Below are positions 47,101 to 61,642 of a stretch of DNA of 64,000 bases, in pieces; within the stretch, counting starts at the first letter, position 1, and each line of letters opens with the position of its first letter. A model generated the notes under the pieces. The model was not told the origin of the DNA, ran no database searches, and saw only the letters and a list, made by a program, of their open reading frames with translations. This DNA comes from Eleginops maclovinus (Eukaryota; Chordata; Actinopteri; Perciformes; Eleginopidae). The stretch covers positions 15,960,600-16,024,599 of the forward strand of contig NC_086370.1 of NCBI RefSeq assembly GCF_036324505.1, given 5' to 3'. Made by a program: the position numbers and the translations under genes.

Positions 47101-49844
47101 TGAATAATTGTTACCACAAATCTGATATTTCCCTAACCCTAACCAATAAGTTTTAGTTTTTAAAACATGTCTTTAGGTTACAAGAATGCTTATTAACCTG
47201 GCTCATAAACCCTGTCAGTCTCACTGAGAGGGACCTTAGTCCTCTGTCCACTGCCAGAAATTTGAGACTACTATTGGCTTTAGAATCAAGAGTTAAACCA
47301 CAGATCAAAACTGTTTACCAATCTTGCTTTCTTCAATAATATAATAACAATCTAGTTCTGATTTGGAATGTGACCTGGAAAGTTAGTTCACTTACTTATT
47401 TTTCTCTTGACTAGACTGATGTTATACTTTACATTTTCTAGAAGTGAGTTCTGAATGCAGCAGCTTAGCCTCTCTGCTTTTAACAGAACACATCACATCA
47501 CCCAAATCCATGCTTCTGTCCATCAGATTGGATTAAGAATTGTATATTTAACATTGTAGTGATCACTTTCGAAGCACGACTAGAGCTGTTCCTAAGCTAT
47601 AAGGCATAAATGTAAGACTTACTAAGCAATAACTCACCTCTCAACATTTTCTCCAAATCTATGCCGTGGGGACTGTACACTCACACATGCAGACATCCAG
47701 AGCAATGGTTTTGTCATTGTTTTTCTAATTGTCTGTCCTTTAGTTGTGCCCATCGATCAGTGCTTGTGTTCTCTTGTGCTGTGTATTTGAATTTATTGGC
47801 ATGAACCTGCCCTGAACTGCAGAAGAAAATTAGCCTTTGAAGCTAAACCTTCAGTCGTCTGTTAAGTGGCGGAAGGAGTCAATTTTTCCAGTTATCCATT
47901 CGGATCTGCAGTTATTCTGTCATTTCCGTGTAAGATCGCTATTGCTACATGACAGAAGAGTTACTTTTTAAAGAGTATTGCTCTTACCACGCTAGTCTGG
48001 CATATCTAATTCTTTAAACACTGCCATGATGTATTGATTCGGGTGCTGTATCAATGTCAATTAGAGTTAGTCGCTATAAATCTAAATAATTAAAGGCCCA
48101 TGTGTATGCATAAGATACATTTAAGTGTTGAGCCCTTTACATTGGTGTTACGTGTTGAGCATTACTAAAAGATAATTTACCAGTTTAGAGTTGTGCAGTT
48201 GACTGAAAGGAGAAACAAAAATAATCAACTGTGTATTTTGGTCTGCTACATTACCAATATTTAAAAATGGTGGTAAACAAACATGGAAGATTTTTCTCCA
48301 CATTGCAACTTTATTTTCCAAAATGTATTCACCGTTTTTTTCACTAACCTAAATCGAAAAAGTCAAACACGCATATCATGTTGGACATTTTAATTAAAAT
48401 ACATTGTAATAACAATTAAGGGTAAACTGCTTGTTTAACTCTATGCCAAGGGATGTTTAAATGTTGATGCCTCACACAGTTCCAACTGTTCACTTTTCTA
48501 AACAGAAAATTACAGAAAACAGTAGCCCTTTCCATCTTTCAAATATATTGTTTAGAAGCATTGTGTTTTTTTTCATTAGGCAGGACATGGAGCAAGCTCT
48601 GAGCCTTTACTGGGATTAATCTCAGTGGTTTGACATTTATCCTACACTACACCATGTTTTGCATGTACTGTATGGTAACCATTCAAAGCAACACTCACAG
48701 GAAGGTTAGGTTGATATATAGTGCCCTCCTCTGGTAGAATTGTAAATCACACACACACACACACACACACACACAACATGTATTTTTGTTTTAACGCCAG
48801 TCATTTCTATAACAATGATTTGATCAATTTCCCAATTGATTGACTGATTTTCATTACAAATGGCAATAAAAACTGAAATACTACCAAAGGGACAGCAAAA
48901 AAAGCACGTTAAGCTTAAAAACTCACATGCAGTATATGTATCATCTCAATTCAATTATGATGCAATCAATGCAATTATTGTAGTTAATATAATAACAAGC
49001 ATCAGAAGTTTTATCGTCACAAATTGAGACTAACATTTTCATAACAACACCACTGCGTCTTTCTTCTGGCTTTTTGTGTTACATGTTGTGCCCGAGCTGT
49101 TCTGAAGAGTGGGCAGAGAGAAAATAAAACTGCTGTCTGAGCAGGCGAGGGTGATTTGTGCCTATGGGCAACACCTCACAAAAAGGACAATTTTGCTAAA
49201 GTGATTCAAGATGCCTTGCTTGTGAAAAACAGCTTGTTGGAAAAGACCCTATGATGATGTATCTCTGAGGATTTATTATAAAATAATACATGTGACTAAT
49301 TCCACAGAAAAAACTGCTCACAACTACGGCAAGGCCAAAGTTAAACAAGGCTTCTGTAAAAAACGATAATTTAGGAAATAATGTTAGATTTTGGCTTTTT
49401 GTTTTTTAAACCTTTCAGAACTTGTTTCACATTTCAAGATCATTTGTTAAGTATAAACTTATCGCTACAAGTTATAACAAACTCTACGCTGTCCTTTTAT
49501 TAAATTCACTTTGTATTGGAACTTGAGAAACGTTTTTTTTAAATGTTGTCATACTATGGCTAAAGCCAGTCATGTTTGCCACTGATAAACTTTACCCACT
49601 GATGCAACAGACCTCAAAGTGACAATGAAGTGTGAAGCTGTCATTTTTTTCAGTTTTAGTTCACACACCGGAACTGAGTGTGCTTGTATGATAGGTCGAA
49701 CTATCTCAAACTTTTAAAGACAAGTAAAAGAGGAAGAAATCGGAAACCACACATTGCTAACTGTTTGTCTTTAATTCCCTACATACTACATGCCTAAAAA
49801 CAATATAACTTTAGTTTGAAAGTTTAAAGAGGAGTGACTTTACA
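41139..49844. other. Gene-poor intergenic DNA between the transposon nest and plek
   Basis: About 8.7 kb with no exon, RNA gene or intact mobile element that I can support. The longest open frame (43105-43605, 166 codons) is rich in Cys, Leu, Phe and Ser, contains a poly-Phe run from a T tract, and matches nothing known to me. A short CA tract is listed separately. Confidence 0.5.
48748..48775. repeat. (CA)n microsatellite
   Basis: About 14 uninterrupted CA units in intergenic DNA. Confidence 0.95.
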
Positions 49845-49850
49845 TTTATT
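49845..49850 (-). terminator. plek: Candidate poly(A) signal of plek
   Basis: TTTATT on the plus strand (AATAAA on the plek strand) is only about 66 bases past the plek stop codon. It would give a very short 3' UTR. TTTTATTAAA near 49495 is an alternative giving about 420 bases. Confidence 0.35.
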
Positions 49851-49915
49851 TTATATAATCACAGTTCAACTTTGCTGCAAACGCAACCCAAACTGTGGCT
49901 TCCTGGCTTCTGCTG

Positions 49916-52900
49916 TTATTTTCCACTTTTTGACACGGCCTGTATTGCTTTGATCCACTCCTTTCTTTCTTCTGCTGTAGCAGCTTGGAGGAAGTAGTGA
50001 ATCTCATCTGAGGTGATGATCTCAAAGAGGTTGCCATCAATGTCATATTTTTTTGCTGAAACCCAGAAAACATGAGGAAAAGGAAGTTAAAAGAAAAGAG
50101 TTGAGAAAACTACTGACTGTAAACAGCAATTATTTCCCCTGTTTACAGCGGGGAAGCAATGCGTTCTCTGTGACAGTGGTCCAACTCACCATCAGGGACG
50201 TACTCCACGGCTGTAACGACAGACCCACGGAGATGAATGGAGCCCAGAGGTTCATCACCCTGACACAGGAAAAGAGACATAAGAGGTAAAAAATAAGAAT
50301 ATTAAAATGAACGTGAGTAAAGCAAACTCTTATTCTTTATTCTTTCAGTTTGTGAATGTTACCTTTGTAGGATCATAATAATGCACAAAGGCAGGGTCGT
50401 CTCTCAGTATGAACTTTCGCACCTTCCAGTTTTTTCTCTTATGTCCCTGTGATAAAATAACACAAAAAGCTTAACCCATGAATTTTGACGAACAGTATAT
50501 GTGGATTTGTGTTAAAACATGTCTTAGGGAGACTTCTTCTTTCAGTAAATGTGACAAATGATTTACCGTATGGTGATAACCCTTTCCCCCCACAGGGTAT
50601 TTTCCTCAATGTGAGAGGTAATTTAAAGGTGCGATGTAGGTAACTAAACAACAAATGGCTTCTCATCCAGATAGTGTAAATGATCCTTTATATATAAATG
50701 CAGTTGAACAAAAGCACTGTCTGATTCACCTGTTTGAGTAAACAACCCTGTTTTACGATGTTTCCTCTGAACTCTTCCTTCAGAAGCACATCTTCGTCAC
50801 TGGAGTAGCCTTCACAGAAGAACCCACTGTCTGCCTGTCGGATCACAGCCATTTAAACACAACATACATCAATCACGTTTCCTCATCACAAACCATTAAC
50901 TATATTTGATATTCAAAAGTAACTTACAAAGTAATAGAGAGCAATTGTCTGATCTAAGAAAACAGACTGTTCTCCACTCTCTGCTCCCTCTTTTGACAGG
51001 TCACCAGCAGGCTGGACAAAACCCTCGTTTAGGAGCCCCGTCGCTAACATGAGGGCCTCGGCTCTATTCCTGGCTTTCTCCTTTGAAATCAGCCACTCTA
51101 CCACGGTCGTACCTGCATAAAAAACAAAGAAGTAGCTGAAAATAGCGAGAACATTTGAAAGAAAAGATAATAGCTTTTTCTTCTGAATAAAACCATACAG
51201 CACCTGTGAAGCAGTGGTTAAAAACTCGATTCTCCTGCTCCAGTTTTAACTCTTTTACTCCATCATCCTGGTCTTTCATCTGTGTGAACAGTTCCCTAAG
51301 TAAACATAATGAAGACACTGTCAATAAGTCTTCCCAAGAATGATTTATCACTGATTTATTATCTACAGTATTAACAAAAGCCTTTTGTATAAGGAACTTG
51401 AAATATTTGCAAAAGTAAACTGCACATCTAACTTCTTCTTGGTCATGTACTTTTTCATAGAATAAACTAATCCATAAACAAGATTATACTAGAATTAAGT
51501 AATCGTTTTGTATTACGTGTTCCCTTGAATACTACTTGCCTGATCTGTAAGCTTTAGCCTTCTATCAAAATATACAGTATGAGTCTTTCAAGTGCATGTT
51601 GAAGATTTGTACAGTTCAACGTTTTTAAGAGTTAACATTCAAGTTCAGCCAGCCAACTCATTGTTTCAATTATTACAAATGATTTTGAGTGATCACTGAT
51701 CTTCCATTATTACTGTAATACATTTGATTCAGTGCCAAAAAGAAAGTTTGACAGCTGGTGTAACAACAGTAACTAAGATGGGGGCAGTACATAGCTCAAG
51801 ATCAATTCTTAGAATAAAGTAAATGAATATATTCATTATAATCACAAATGAAGATTTAACAGAACATACGTCAGGTTGACTTTGTCAGGTAGGCGAATGG
51901 AGCGTCTTGTGGACTTCCTGGCAAACTTTTTCCCCCCCTCTAGGCAGGTAATGACTCTCTTCATGTCCTTCACCCAAAACTCTCTCTCCTCCATGTGTGA
52001 AGCTTGGAAGAAGTGATCCTGCTTCTTGCCTGTGGTAATCTTGAAAACCAGCTATATGGAACATTGTTAGTCAGACATGCTGTCACATTTTCTGTTTCCT
52101 GTTGAGATTTGGTGGGCCATCTCAAATGAATTCAATCTCCAGATTGAGTGTAATAAATCTTGAAAAATGATCACAGTCCTGAAGTCTGTTTCTACTCCAC
52201 AATGTCATTTTCACAGCTCTAATCCTTAAATGCTAGGTGATTTTTCAACAGCAATACAAGACACATTCTTACCATCCTCTTGCCAAAATCCTGGCAGGGA
52301 TTGATGAGCGTGGCTCCCTTTAGCGGGATCATCCCTTTTGGAGATGAGTCTGTTTTCTTTTTGTAGAATTCAATCCCATCTTCTGACAGCACTACCCACA
52401 CCGCCTTCCAGGAGTTTAGCACTGTACCCTGTAGATCAAGAAGGCGTTTGACAACAGGCAGCCTTGAGCAAAGTATAGGATTGAAAATGTGGGTCTAACA
52501 GAAGGCCTATTGTACATTTATTAAATCTTTTTATCAATAATCCCTTTATCAATAAAGGAACATATGTCTGGTAATTCAAATCCTCAGGAGAGTGCATTTT
52601 TTTGATGAGGATTTCCCCCAAAAAGTTTCTTTTGCTGAAATGTCGCTCTATAAATGCTCCTTCTGCTTTTTGTTCTGTTAATGCACTGAGAAAACATGCA
52701 GCAATTAAACTGTTATGAGTTCTGGTAATACAAAGGGGGAAGGTAAATAACAAGCTTTGTCAAACCCCTCTTTTGAATAATTTGTTAATATCTCACATTT
52801 CATTATTATGTCCTTTTGAGCTTTCAGTATGATCCCTTTCCTTCACTTCCTCAGGGAAGTTGTTTTACCATTTTGACTATTTTGAGCAAAGTGTGCTTCT

Positions 52901-54500
52901 GAGAAATGCTAATATTTACATTTCTTCTTCTAAAACCGGTCTTCCCAAAATATATCTGCTGTGAACATTTTGGTTGCTTACAAGCATTACAAGAACGCTG
53001 TGTGTGAAACTGTGGCTGTGCTCTTCAAGTTCAATTATACAAGGATTAAATATAACAAAAGAAACCTGTCCAGATTAGTGTTGGAATATAGGCACACAGA
53101 ATATACTGTATGTAGCACCTAGAGTGTCATTATTCATAGCCAAACCTCTTCGGTCAAGATGTCTGAATGATCATTAGATAAGATAACCAATAATGATGTT
53201 CATCCTGCACATGAATCAAGAGTTTCAAAAGAGCTTTGTAACTCCCTCGAAGCACAGGCAGACACAAGTGGTTTTCTTGCTACTGGTTTATTGAAGACTC
53301 CTCTCCAAATTCACCGTCAAAACTAACAGTATTGACAAGAATATATAAAAAATCATGTTAGCATAAAATAACAACATGCACAGCATGTGAACTCAACATT
53401 TTAAACAAGTCAAATACAGACTGGTGTCTTTCAAAGTCTCACTCATCATGCGAGTGCAGCCCAACTGAGCTTTTAAAATAAAGTCCTTCAACTAGTACTA
53501 AATGACGTGATGCACAAATATAACTTAAATAAAGTCTTAATAATGAAATTGGTCTCAGAAAAGGCAAACAAATTATACAAATTATGCAACCAATACAATG
53601 GCAACAGTCACAAGCTTTGTATAGAAAGAAAGAAAAACCAACACATGATGTTCTTTTCATGGCATTGTAGGTGTGTTGTGAAACCTAAAAGTCACACTTG
53701 CCTCAAACTAGAAAAGTGTGAGTGTGGGTTTAAGTAATGGATGTGTGAAATGTACACCTTCTCACTACACCTTCTTTAAAAAAAACAAAACAGTTCAAAA
53801 CATTTTGAGTGGGGGAAATGCTTAATCAAGACACATTGTTTTTAATGTTTGGTCGATGTTCTTAAGGAAAGCAGTTGGAATTTGTTTTGTTGTTTGTTTG
53901 GGGATTTCATAGTAATCCTTTACACCTCTATATCTTAAGAATTCTCCCCATGTGTCAATCTGGTGTTTATGTCGGATAAATGAAACGCAACTGCTGGCAT
54001 CTAAACCAAAGGAGGAACTTCATTTTTTTTCTGTTGTCGCAAATGTAAAACAGAAGTGTGTTGTTGTGTATTGAGAGAAATACACATCTGTTCCTCTACT
54101 TACATTTATCAGCACTGTTCACTTCTATGTTGAGAGGTTTATGTATTCATTTGAAACAGGCTGGCTAACAGATGCGACTGTGAAAGTGTTCCTCACCATT
54201 GTCTATTCATATCCTCTTTCGACTTCTTACAAATCTTCAACATGTTTCCATTTGTTCTCCTTTAAAGCACTTTTATTGATTTTGTATTACTTTGAATAAA
54301 AAATTGTATCATGTAGATACCAATGTTCAGTAACCCTTACTCTAACACTATAATACCAGTAACATTGTTTACACAACTTTTATGTAAGCAGATACAATCA
54401 AAAAATTACCCATCTTGAATTCAGTTAATTTAGAGGAGAGTGGGTATTTTGTTTTTACCTTTTTCACCAAGTATCCCTCTCTAATCTGCTGTGGCTCCAT
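49916..54500 (-). CDS. plek: Pleckstrin
   Basis: Major protein kinase C substrate of platelets and leukocytes. It binds phosphoinositides at membranes and affects actin and granule release. Nine coding exons on the minus strand: 54500-54459, 52428-52273, 52051-51870, 51295-51204, 51112-50928, 50834-50730, 50446-50363, 50259-50190 and 50055-49916. All are GT-AG with matching phases, giving 351 residues (human 350). The first exon encodes only MEPQQIREGYLVKK, which begins the N-terminal PH domain (to about residue 100). RKSTRRSIRL follows, placing Ser113, Thr114 and Ser117 at the same positions as the human PKC sites. A DEP domain (about 135-220, FNHCFTGTTVVEWLI) and a C-terminal PH domain (from about 244, through HKRKNWKVRKFILR to EWIKAIQAVSKSGK) complete it. 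Introns hold nothing else recognised. Confidence 0.97.
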
Positions 54501-54570
54501 GACCCTGGTGTTTGCTGCTGTTTGCTGCTGTCAGCTACGACTTCTGTTGCTTCTTTGGTAATCCACCTAC

Positions 54571-54674
<104 letters not shown>

Positions 54675-55864
54675 GAAACCACAAGCAGGAAGTCATGCTC
54701 CAGGGTGTGAAACTGAAGCTTGGTCAACCCGTTTCCTCTGTGCTATTGTTAATGCTAATCTGATGTCTCTAAACCTTGTGTCACATATTATGAGGTATTT
54801 TTTTGAAAATTCAAAGTCTTGGACGTCTCAATGCATTAACCATAACAAAAACATATTTGAATTTAAACAGAGGACGCTGATAGGGAATGTGAGTGAATAA
54901 TAAATATACAGTCTGATAATCATACAGTTAAATGTGCTCCACATTTCCCCACCTTCAAATAAAACATTGTATCTACTGTCACTATACATTGCTAGACTTT
55001 TGGTATCTTTATTCCAGCAAATGTAAGCATTGTCTTGTTATGTCTTGTTATACAACTCTATCTTGTCTTTCCTTGTCTTAAGCTGCTTTATTACACTTCC
55101 TTTTCACATGTGATTTTCAGTTTTTCTTTATCTAATGTGGTTCTCTTTCGTATGTTTGTACTGTAGTTATACTATATAGATTTATTTTTGTGTATTTAAG
55201 ATGAAAAGCACTTAGTGCTTTAAAAGGCACCAAAAATAAACTTTACTTCTGTCTTCAAAATTGCAGTTAAGTATTCACAACCCAAAGAAGGGCTGACCGC
55301 AGTGGAGCTATTTCTGGAAAAATAAAGCTTCCTCTTTTCCTGATTGGTCAATGTGGCTGAAGCCACAGCCAGGCTGAATAACAACGATGGAAAAAAAACA
55401 ACTTATTACTCATTTATTAAGCTTCACAAGGTATTTTTGACGGATTCAGTCAGTAGATCAATGTAACAATACCACTTTAGAATATACATGATAACACACA
55501 TAAAACAGTATTCATAAAATATATATATTTAGATATCTGATGGACTGTCATTTAACTTTATTTGCGACAGAGTTCACCCACTCCTTATCAGAATGTGTCA
55601 CAGTTTGTTGCTCTAACTAGTCATTTCATGACAACAGAGGAAGTTTCCAGCTGATGCCAGCTGTCACGTATGTGCTCGCCTGCTCACTATTTGCATCAGA
55701 AAAACAACTTCAAGATTCAAGACAAACTATATTTTTAATGTATGCTATTCACAGGACCGCAGAAGGATGTGTGTTGCATCTGGCTCACACACTTTTTGAG
55801 AAGAAGAGTACGAAATAATATGTTTATTAATTGCACATAGGATAAACTTGCACATGTGAAAAAA

Positions 55865-57115
55865 GGTTTCAAGGTTTCAAGGTTTTATTGGTCATATGCA
55901 CAGCATATACAACGTATATGTTGGCAATGAAAATCTTATATCCCATGCTCCTCCAACAACTCAACATACATGGTGCGAATAAGACAAATAAAATAGTGCA
56001 AAAAGAGAGAAGAATATTTACAATAACAACAATAAAGATTTGAGGATGTGAAATATATACATATGTGGAATACATTGAGAGTATTTAAATACTTTACACT
56101 GTTGAATGAGGAGGTATGGACAGATGCATATATTACGTATAACAGATGTATATGGCAGATATGTATAATATATAGATATGTGTACTATAAACAGATATGT
56201 ATGGCAGAAGTGTATAATATATATATAGATGTGTGTACTATAAACAGATGTATATGATATATACTGTATGTGTACTATAAACAGATGTGAGTAGACATTC
56301 ACAGAGCTCAGCAGTTCAGCAGTCTTATAGCCTGTGGTATAAAACTGTCTCTGAGTCTGGTGGTCTTGGTCCGGATGCTGCGGTACCGTCTGCCAGACGG
56401 CAGCAGACAGAACAGATTGTTGCTGGGGTGATGGGGGTCCTTTAATATCCTACCGGCCTTCTTCCTACACCGCTGGGTGTAGAGGTCCTCCTGTAGAGGT
56501 GATGTGCTGAGCAGTTTTCACCACCCTCTGTAGAGTCTTACGGTTGAGGGCGGTGCAACTGCCATACCAGGCGGTGATGCAGCCAGTCAGGATACTCTCA
56601 ATGGTGCACCTATAGAAGTTGCCGAGTATCCTGGAGTCCATGTTGAACTTCCGCAGCCTGCGGAGGAAGAAGAGCCGCTGTCGAGCTGTCTTGGATATGA
56701 CCCTGGTGTGATGTGTCCATGTCAGGTCCTCACTGATGTTTACCCCGAGGAACCTGAAGCTGCTGACTCTCTCCACAGGAGTCCCGTCGATGGTGATGGG
56801 TGTGTGTGCCTCTCTCTGCCTCTTCCTGTAGTCCACAATCAGCTCCTTTGTTTTGCTGACGTTGAGATGGAGGTTGTTGTCCTGGCACCAAGATGTCAGG
56901 GCTCTGACTTCCTCTCTGTACGCCGTCTCGTCGCCGTCTGTGATCAGACCGATGACGGTCGTGTCGTCAGCAAACTTGATGATGGTGTAGGAGCTGTGTG
57001 TGGCCACGCAGTCGTGCATGAACAGGGAGTAGAGGAGAGGGCTGAGCACACAACCCTGAGGGGCTCCGGTGTTGAGGGTCAAGGTGGAGGATGTGACATT
57101 TATGAAAGTGTGCCG
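55865..57115 (-). pseudogene. 5'-truncated, frameshifted non-LTR retrotransposon (CR1/L2/Rex-like)
   Basis: The minus strand encodes the second half of a LINE reverse transcriptase: NTGAPQGCVLSPLLYSLF, then FADDTTVIG (the catalytic FADD box), LVNVSKTKE-type and FRFLGV blocks, and the thumb region. The frame is broken near 56490, after TAQHITS. The conserved ending continues in another frame as DLYTQRCRKKAGRILKDPHHPS and LLPSGRRYRSIRTKTTRLRDSF, and stops near 56310. A 3' tail of non-coding AT-rich DNA runs to about 55865 and ends in GGTTTCAA-type tandem copies. The 5' limit near 57115 is judged from where similarity starts. The endonuclease domain is absent, so the copy is dead on arrival. Confidence 0.8.
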
Positions 57116-59797
57116 AACTTGTTTTGGGAAACAGGGACTAAACCATAACTTAGAGATTTGTATTGATACTCTTTTCTTCGCTTCAATTCTTAAGTTTAAT
57201 TTGATACATTTAACAATAAAATACAAAGCTCTGCATAAAACTGTACTTTCAATTTATTTAGATTCACCTTACAAACGTACTAATTGTTAACTATTAAAAT
57301 GTAAACATCTGTACATGAATGCTAACCAATAGAATATCTTAGCCTCAAAATCTGTTGTAATTGTGGAAATATTTACATTTGTTCTGCTTTTAACAGAAGC
57401 CTTACCCTAACAAGCCAATGGTGGTCATGGAAGGCCAATAAAATATCAACAGTTTAGTCATGTGATGTTGTTAATGGTCCTCTAGAGGGTGTCCTAAACA
57501 CATTAAAAGCAAAAAAAGCTGAATGAAGGTCAGACGCACTGCATGGAGAGCATCAAAATAAAATCCAATTGCAATTCAGTTGGTGAAACTACTTTGCTCT
57601 GGTCGCCTATACATCGTGTAGGCATCAAGAGCACAAAAACTGAACTGAGTATGAATATAAGCCATTTTCTGTGTTCAATAATCCTCTAAATTGGAAGAAG
57701 GTTTAAACTCGCTGCCTCAATTTAATCACCCAGTCATTTTATGATAAGACACCGTGAAAAGTCACCTTCTGAGGATGATCTCATTCCTATACAAGCTGAT
57801 CTCACAGATGTCCTCTGTGACTGGAGCCTTTTAAAAGAACACCATACTGTTTGTGTATCTGTCATGAATCGTGCGTTCCTCTTTGCCATTCTATGAATAA
57901 TCAAGGGGGCCTGGTGTTTATGACTTTATTTTAATGAATCTTTGGACAGCGAGTTTCATTAAGTGTCAACCTAAGAGTCATCCCTCTGAGGTGGTAATTG
58001 AAAAGGGGCTTGCGGCATGGAATGTTAATTTCAGTGAGAAAACAAAGATGGAGACAAAGAGGACACATCTCTTTTTACAATCATGCATCAAGGACATCGT
58101 CAGAAGAAAAAAAAAACACTCAACCCTAGTCTGCTTTGCACGAGACACAAAGGTGCAGCGACAATGGCAATCACAATTTCAAAGAATTTCTTTCTGTCTT
58201 TCCCCTTCGTCCCTGCACTGCCTTCTCATCTACACGTTCAGCAGAAAGCAGAGATATGGTGACGTACCATGCATCCTGGGAATAAAGAGAAGAAATGGTT
58301 AGCAAAGGGCTTGAAGAGGAACTGGTACTGTAAGCATGATGAAACTGAAGAAACAAGACATTTTCACACAAAAAAAACCCACCACTTCTTTTACAATCTC
58401 AGAAACTATGTTCACACCTCAAATGACCAATGAAACAAACATGCAAGGTCACACCTCAGCAGTACTTGAGATGTGCTGGGTGTATGTTGGGTTCAGCTGC
58501 TCCTAAGGGGAACAAATGCATACATTTGACTCTGTTTGTACTGTTTATCGAAATGTATGTACTTTATTTGGGTACTTTTATTTTATGGTACTTTTTTTAT
58601 GACTCCATTACACTCGGAGCTAAGTGAAATTACTGTGTATATATTTGACAGGGTTAGTTCTCAGCAGATATGGACATTCTTACATACATACACTGCATTA
58701 TCAAATATTAAAATATAACGGATCAGTTTTTAAAGAGTTTTTTAAAGTTTCACTTTGTACATTCTTGCTGTCAATACTTCTCTACATAAAAGTAAAGAAT
58801 CAATGCATGACTTTCTTTTTTCTTGCAATTCTATATTTTCAATATGTTATTGGCACATTTCACCCACAACATGTCCATAAAACAATACAGTATAGGATGA
58901 GATCTACGTTGCTCCACTTTTCAGATCACTTCCATTTGTCTTCCTCTCCTTCCCATATTGAACACGGTAATAAATATTGCATGTGTTGTTCCTCCTGCTG
59001 TCCCACCCTTTGCCATAGTTCTTGTTTTGCAGTGCTGGCATTGACATCTTCATCCCAGGCCTCTGTACCTCACAAGCACCATTAATAATTCTGCTAAAGA
59101 GTGCACTGAGCTGAAAATGGGAGGGGAGGTTGGAGAAGGGGGGAGACAGTTGATGGCTTTTCCATTGCACACTCAATCTCTCTACCTCCTTCCACTCTCA
59201 TTGTGCTCCCACACTTCCTTACATGACCTTCTGCAATGTTATTTATCATGTCGTGCTGTATGGACAGGAACACACGGCAGCCATGCAGCCTTTAGCCCTG
59301 ACAAAAGCAAGCACTGTTGAGGATCAGGCTCTCAAGAGGGCTTTAATTTATGTATTTTATATTAAAAGACAAGAGCAGTGGCCATTAGGAATCAGTAAAC
59401 TGTTGTCAAGTTATTGTTAACAAAACTAAGCTGACCTATTTGAAAAATAAAGGGATTGAATTGCATTTTAAAACCGGACTTTCAATATAGATGACATTCA
59501 GAGCACTTAAGATCATGAGAACAGATATTTTAATTCAAACTGTTTTCTCAAAATCCAATTGTCCAAAATGATGCTGCACAACTCAAAATATGATTATAAA
59601 TTATATTTAAAAAGGGCCTATGTACAAAATACATTATGACATATAACCCATTCAGCTTACAGTAAGAGTATGTTTGCACCAGTTTGCACACACACACATA
59701 GGGCCAGGAAGTTCAGCAAGAAGCAATCTAAAACTGCTTAATGAATCACAGAGAAATGTAAGACAGCTTTTAAGGCTGGAGGCTGGTGCTTACAGAT

Positions 59798-59870
59798 GGC
59801 AATGGCTGTCTCTTTTGTAAATTTCCCCTCGGTGGGACTAATAAAGGTATTCTGATTCTGATTCTGATTC
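59798..59870 (+). repeat. 3' tail of a LINE-type element
   Basis: ATTTCCCCTCGGTGGGACTA, then ATAAAGGTATTCTG, then TTCTGA units repeated. This is the familiar 3' end of teleost L2/Rex-like LINEs and SINEs that share it, read on the plus strand. Only the tail and a little upstream sequence seem to be present. Confidence 0.65.
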
Positions 59871-61529
59871 AGGGTTTAACACTATTATCTGTTCCCAACT
59901 GAGTTTATAGTGTATAGTGTATAGTTTTATACATGAATGACGTTTTTCCTTGCTAAAGAAGACATGCGTTCGGACTAATCTTCCGCAGTCTGTCCGACCA
60001 AGTCCACATCTCTGAAGTACAGTATGACATTATGTCAGTTCCTTCTTACTTCAAATGTTTTATTCAAATTACCCCTGGATTCAGTCATTTGTCAGGCTGT
60101 AAAATAAAACAAGAGATAAAGGGCAAAGACATCAAGTTCACAGCCTGAATTAGCAACAAAGTGAAATAAACGAGATGCTGTAGACGACGGCCCACTGTGG
60201 TGGGACTAATAAACCTGCAGGCTAGTTCGGAAGAGGGAGGAGGCTGCCCCATCTGCCAATTAAATGAAAAGGAAATTAATGGATAAACAGTTTCATTGGG
60301 GATCAGAAAAGACGGATGGTGCTGTGAACCCTGCAGGGAAATACACAGCATCGCCACCACAACCACCACCACCAACCTTGTGTTGTTAACAGCCTCAAGG
60401 AACAGGCAAATTTATTTATTCTCGTAATTTTTTTCTAATCTCTCCGTGCCACTGCCAGACACCCCCTTAAAGAGTTTAGTTCTAAGGCGAAACTATGCAA
60501 ATGTGATATTTTTTGAGTATATTTGCTCTCATGCAGATAAGCCTTCTTATCCCTCACTTCACACCTGCTTAGCTGCGGGCTATTTCTGACTATTACTATT
60601 GGATTGGTCCATTGAGTGCCACGCCAGGTTAATGCTTCAAAACCTTATTTTGATTTTCATATAACTACACCTTACCTGTGACTACGGAGACAGCCACATG
60701 GCAACAACACCAAATGTGAGGGCTGTTAGATTTTGAGTGTCCTCATGTGCCTTTTCTAAACCCTTTTAAAAGGTATTGATTGGAGAATCAGCCCGAAGCC
60801 ACTGAAGTCATTTCTCCTCATCATCAGACCAAAGCACTGATAAAGTCTCTTTTCAATCTTAGTGCCCTGAAGATAGATGGTTTTATTCCTCAATCTTTTA
60901 CATTATTCTATTTGATCTACAGCATATTGGTAACACCTGTAGATGATGCTGTCGTGTTGTGCCCCTGAGGCTCCTTAAAATGGATGTTGACATTCATTCT
61001 TGTGGCTCAAGGCTGGGCCATTGTGCCCACATCATTATAGTACAAATGTCAAATATGTCTTCTTTTTTTTCTTAAAGCTAAGATGGATGATTGTTCCAGC
61101 TGTGCATTCTTTTGCCTCAGGCCTTGATCTCACTTTGAGACAAAAAACAGATCACAGTCGACCAACCGCACCCACTGAGATATGAACATTGTAACATACT
61201 ACTATTTTCTCATTTATACATAGTATAATAAAATTCCCACCCTGAAATACATTGTGGTGACAATTTACTTGTTCTGTTCTGGTGATAGCTGTACTGGAAT
61301 CTGCATTAAAAGGCTCTTTTTTTGTAGATGATCTTGTTATCATTAAAAGTGGGTATATGCGGCCGCATGAGAGCACTGGCATGGAAATAATGTGTTTTGA
61401 TGGGAAGGGCTGGCTTGCTCCTACTCCAGGGGACAGAGGGTAGCAGGGAGTGAGGAGATGCCAAGCAACAGACTGAGGCAGGATATAAATCAAATCTCTC
61501 TGGAGACAATGGGGCTCATGGTACAGAGA

Positions 61530-61557
61530 AACACACAGACACACACACAGACACACA

Positions 61558-61635
<78 letters not shown>
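61530..61635. repeat. (CA)n microsatellite with CAGA interruptions
   Basis: ACACAG and ACAGAC units lead into about 75 bases of pure CA. The Cys-Val and His-Thr frames across it are artefacts. Confidence 0.95.
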
Positions 61636-61642
<7 letters not shown>

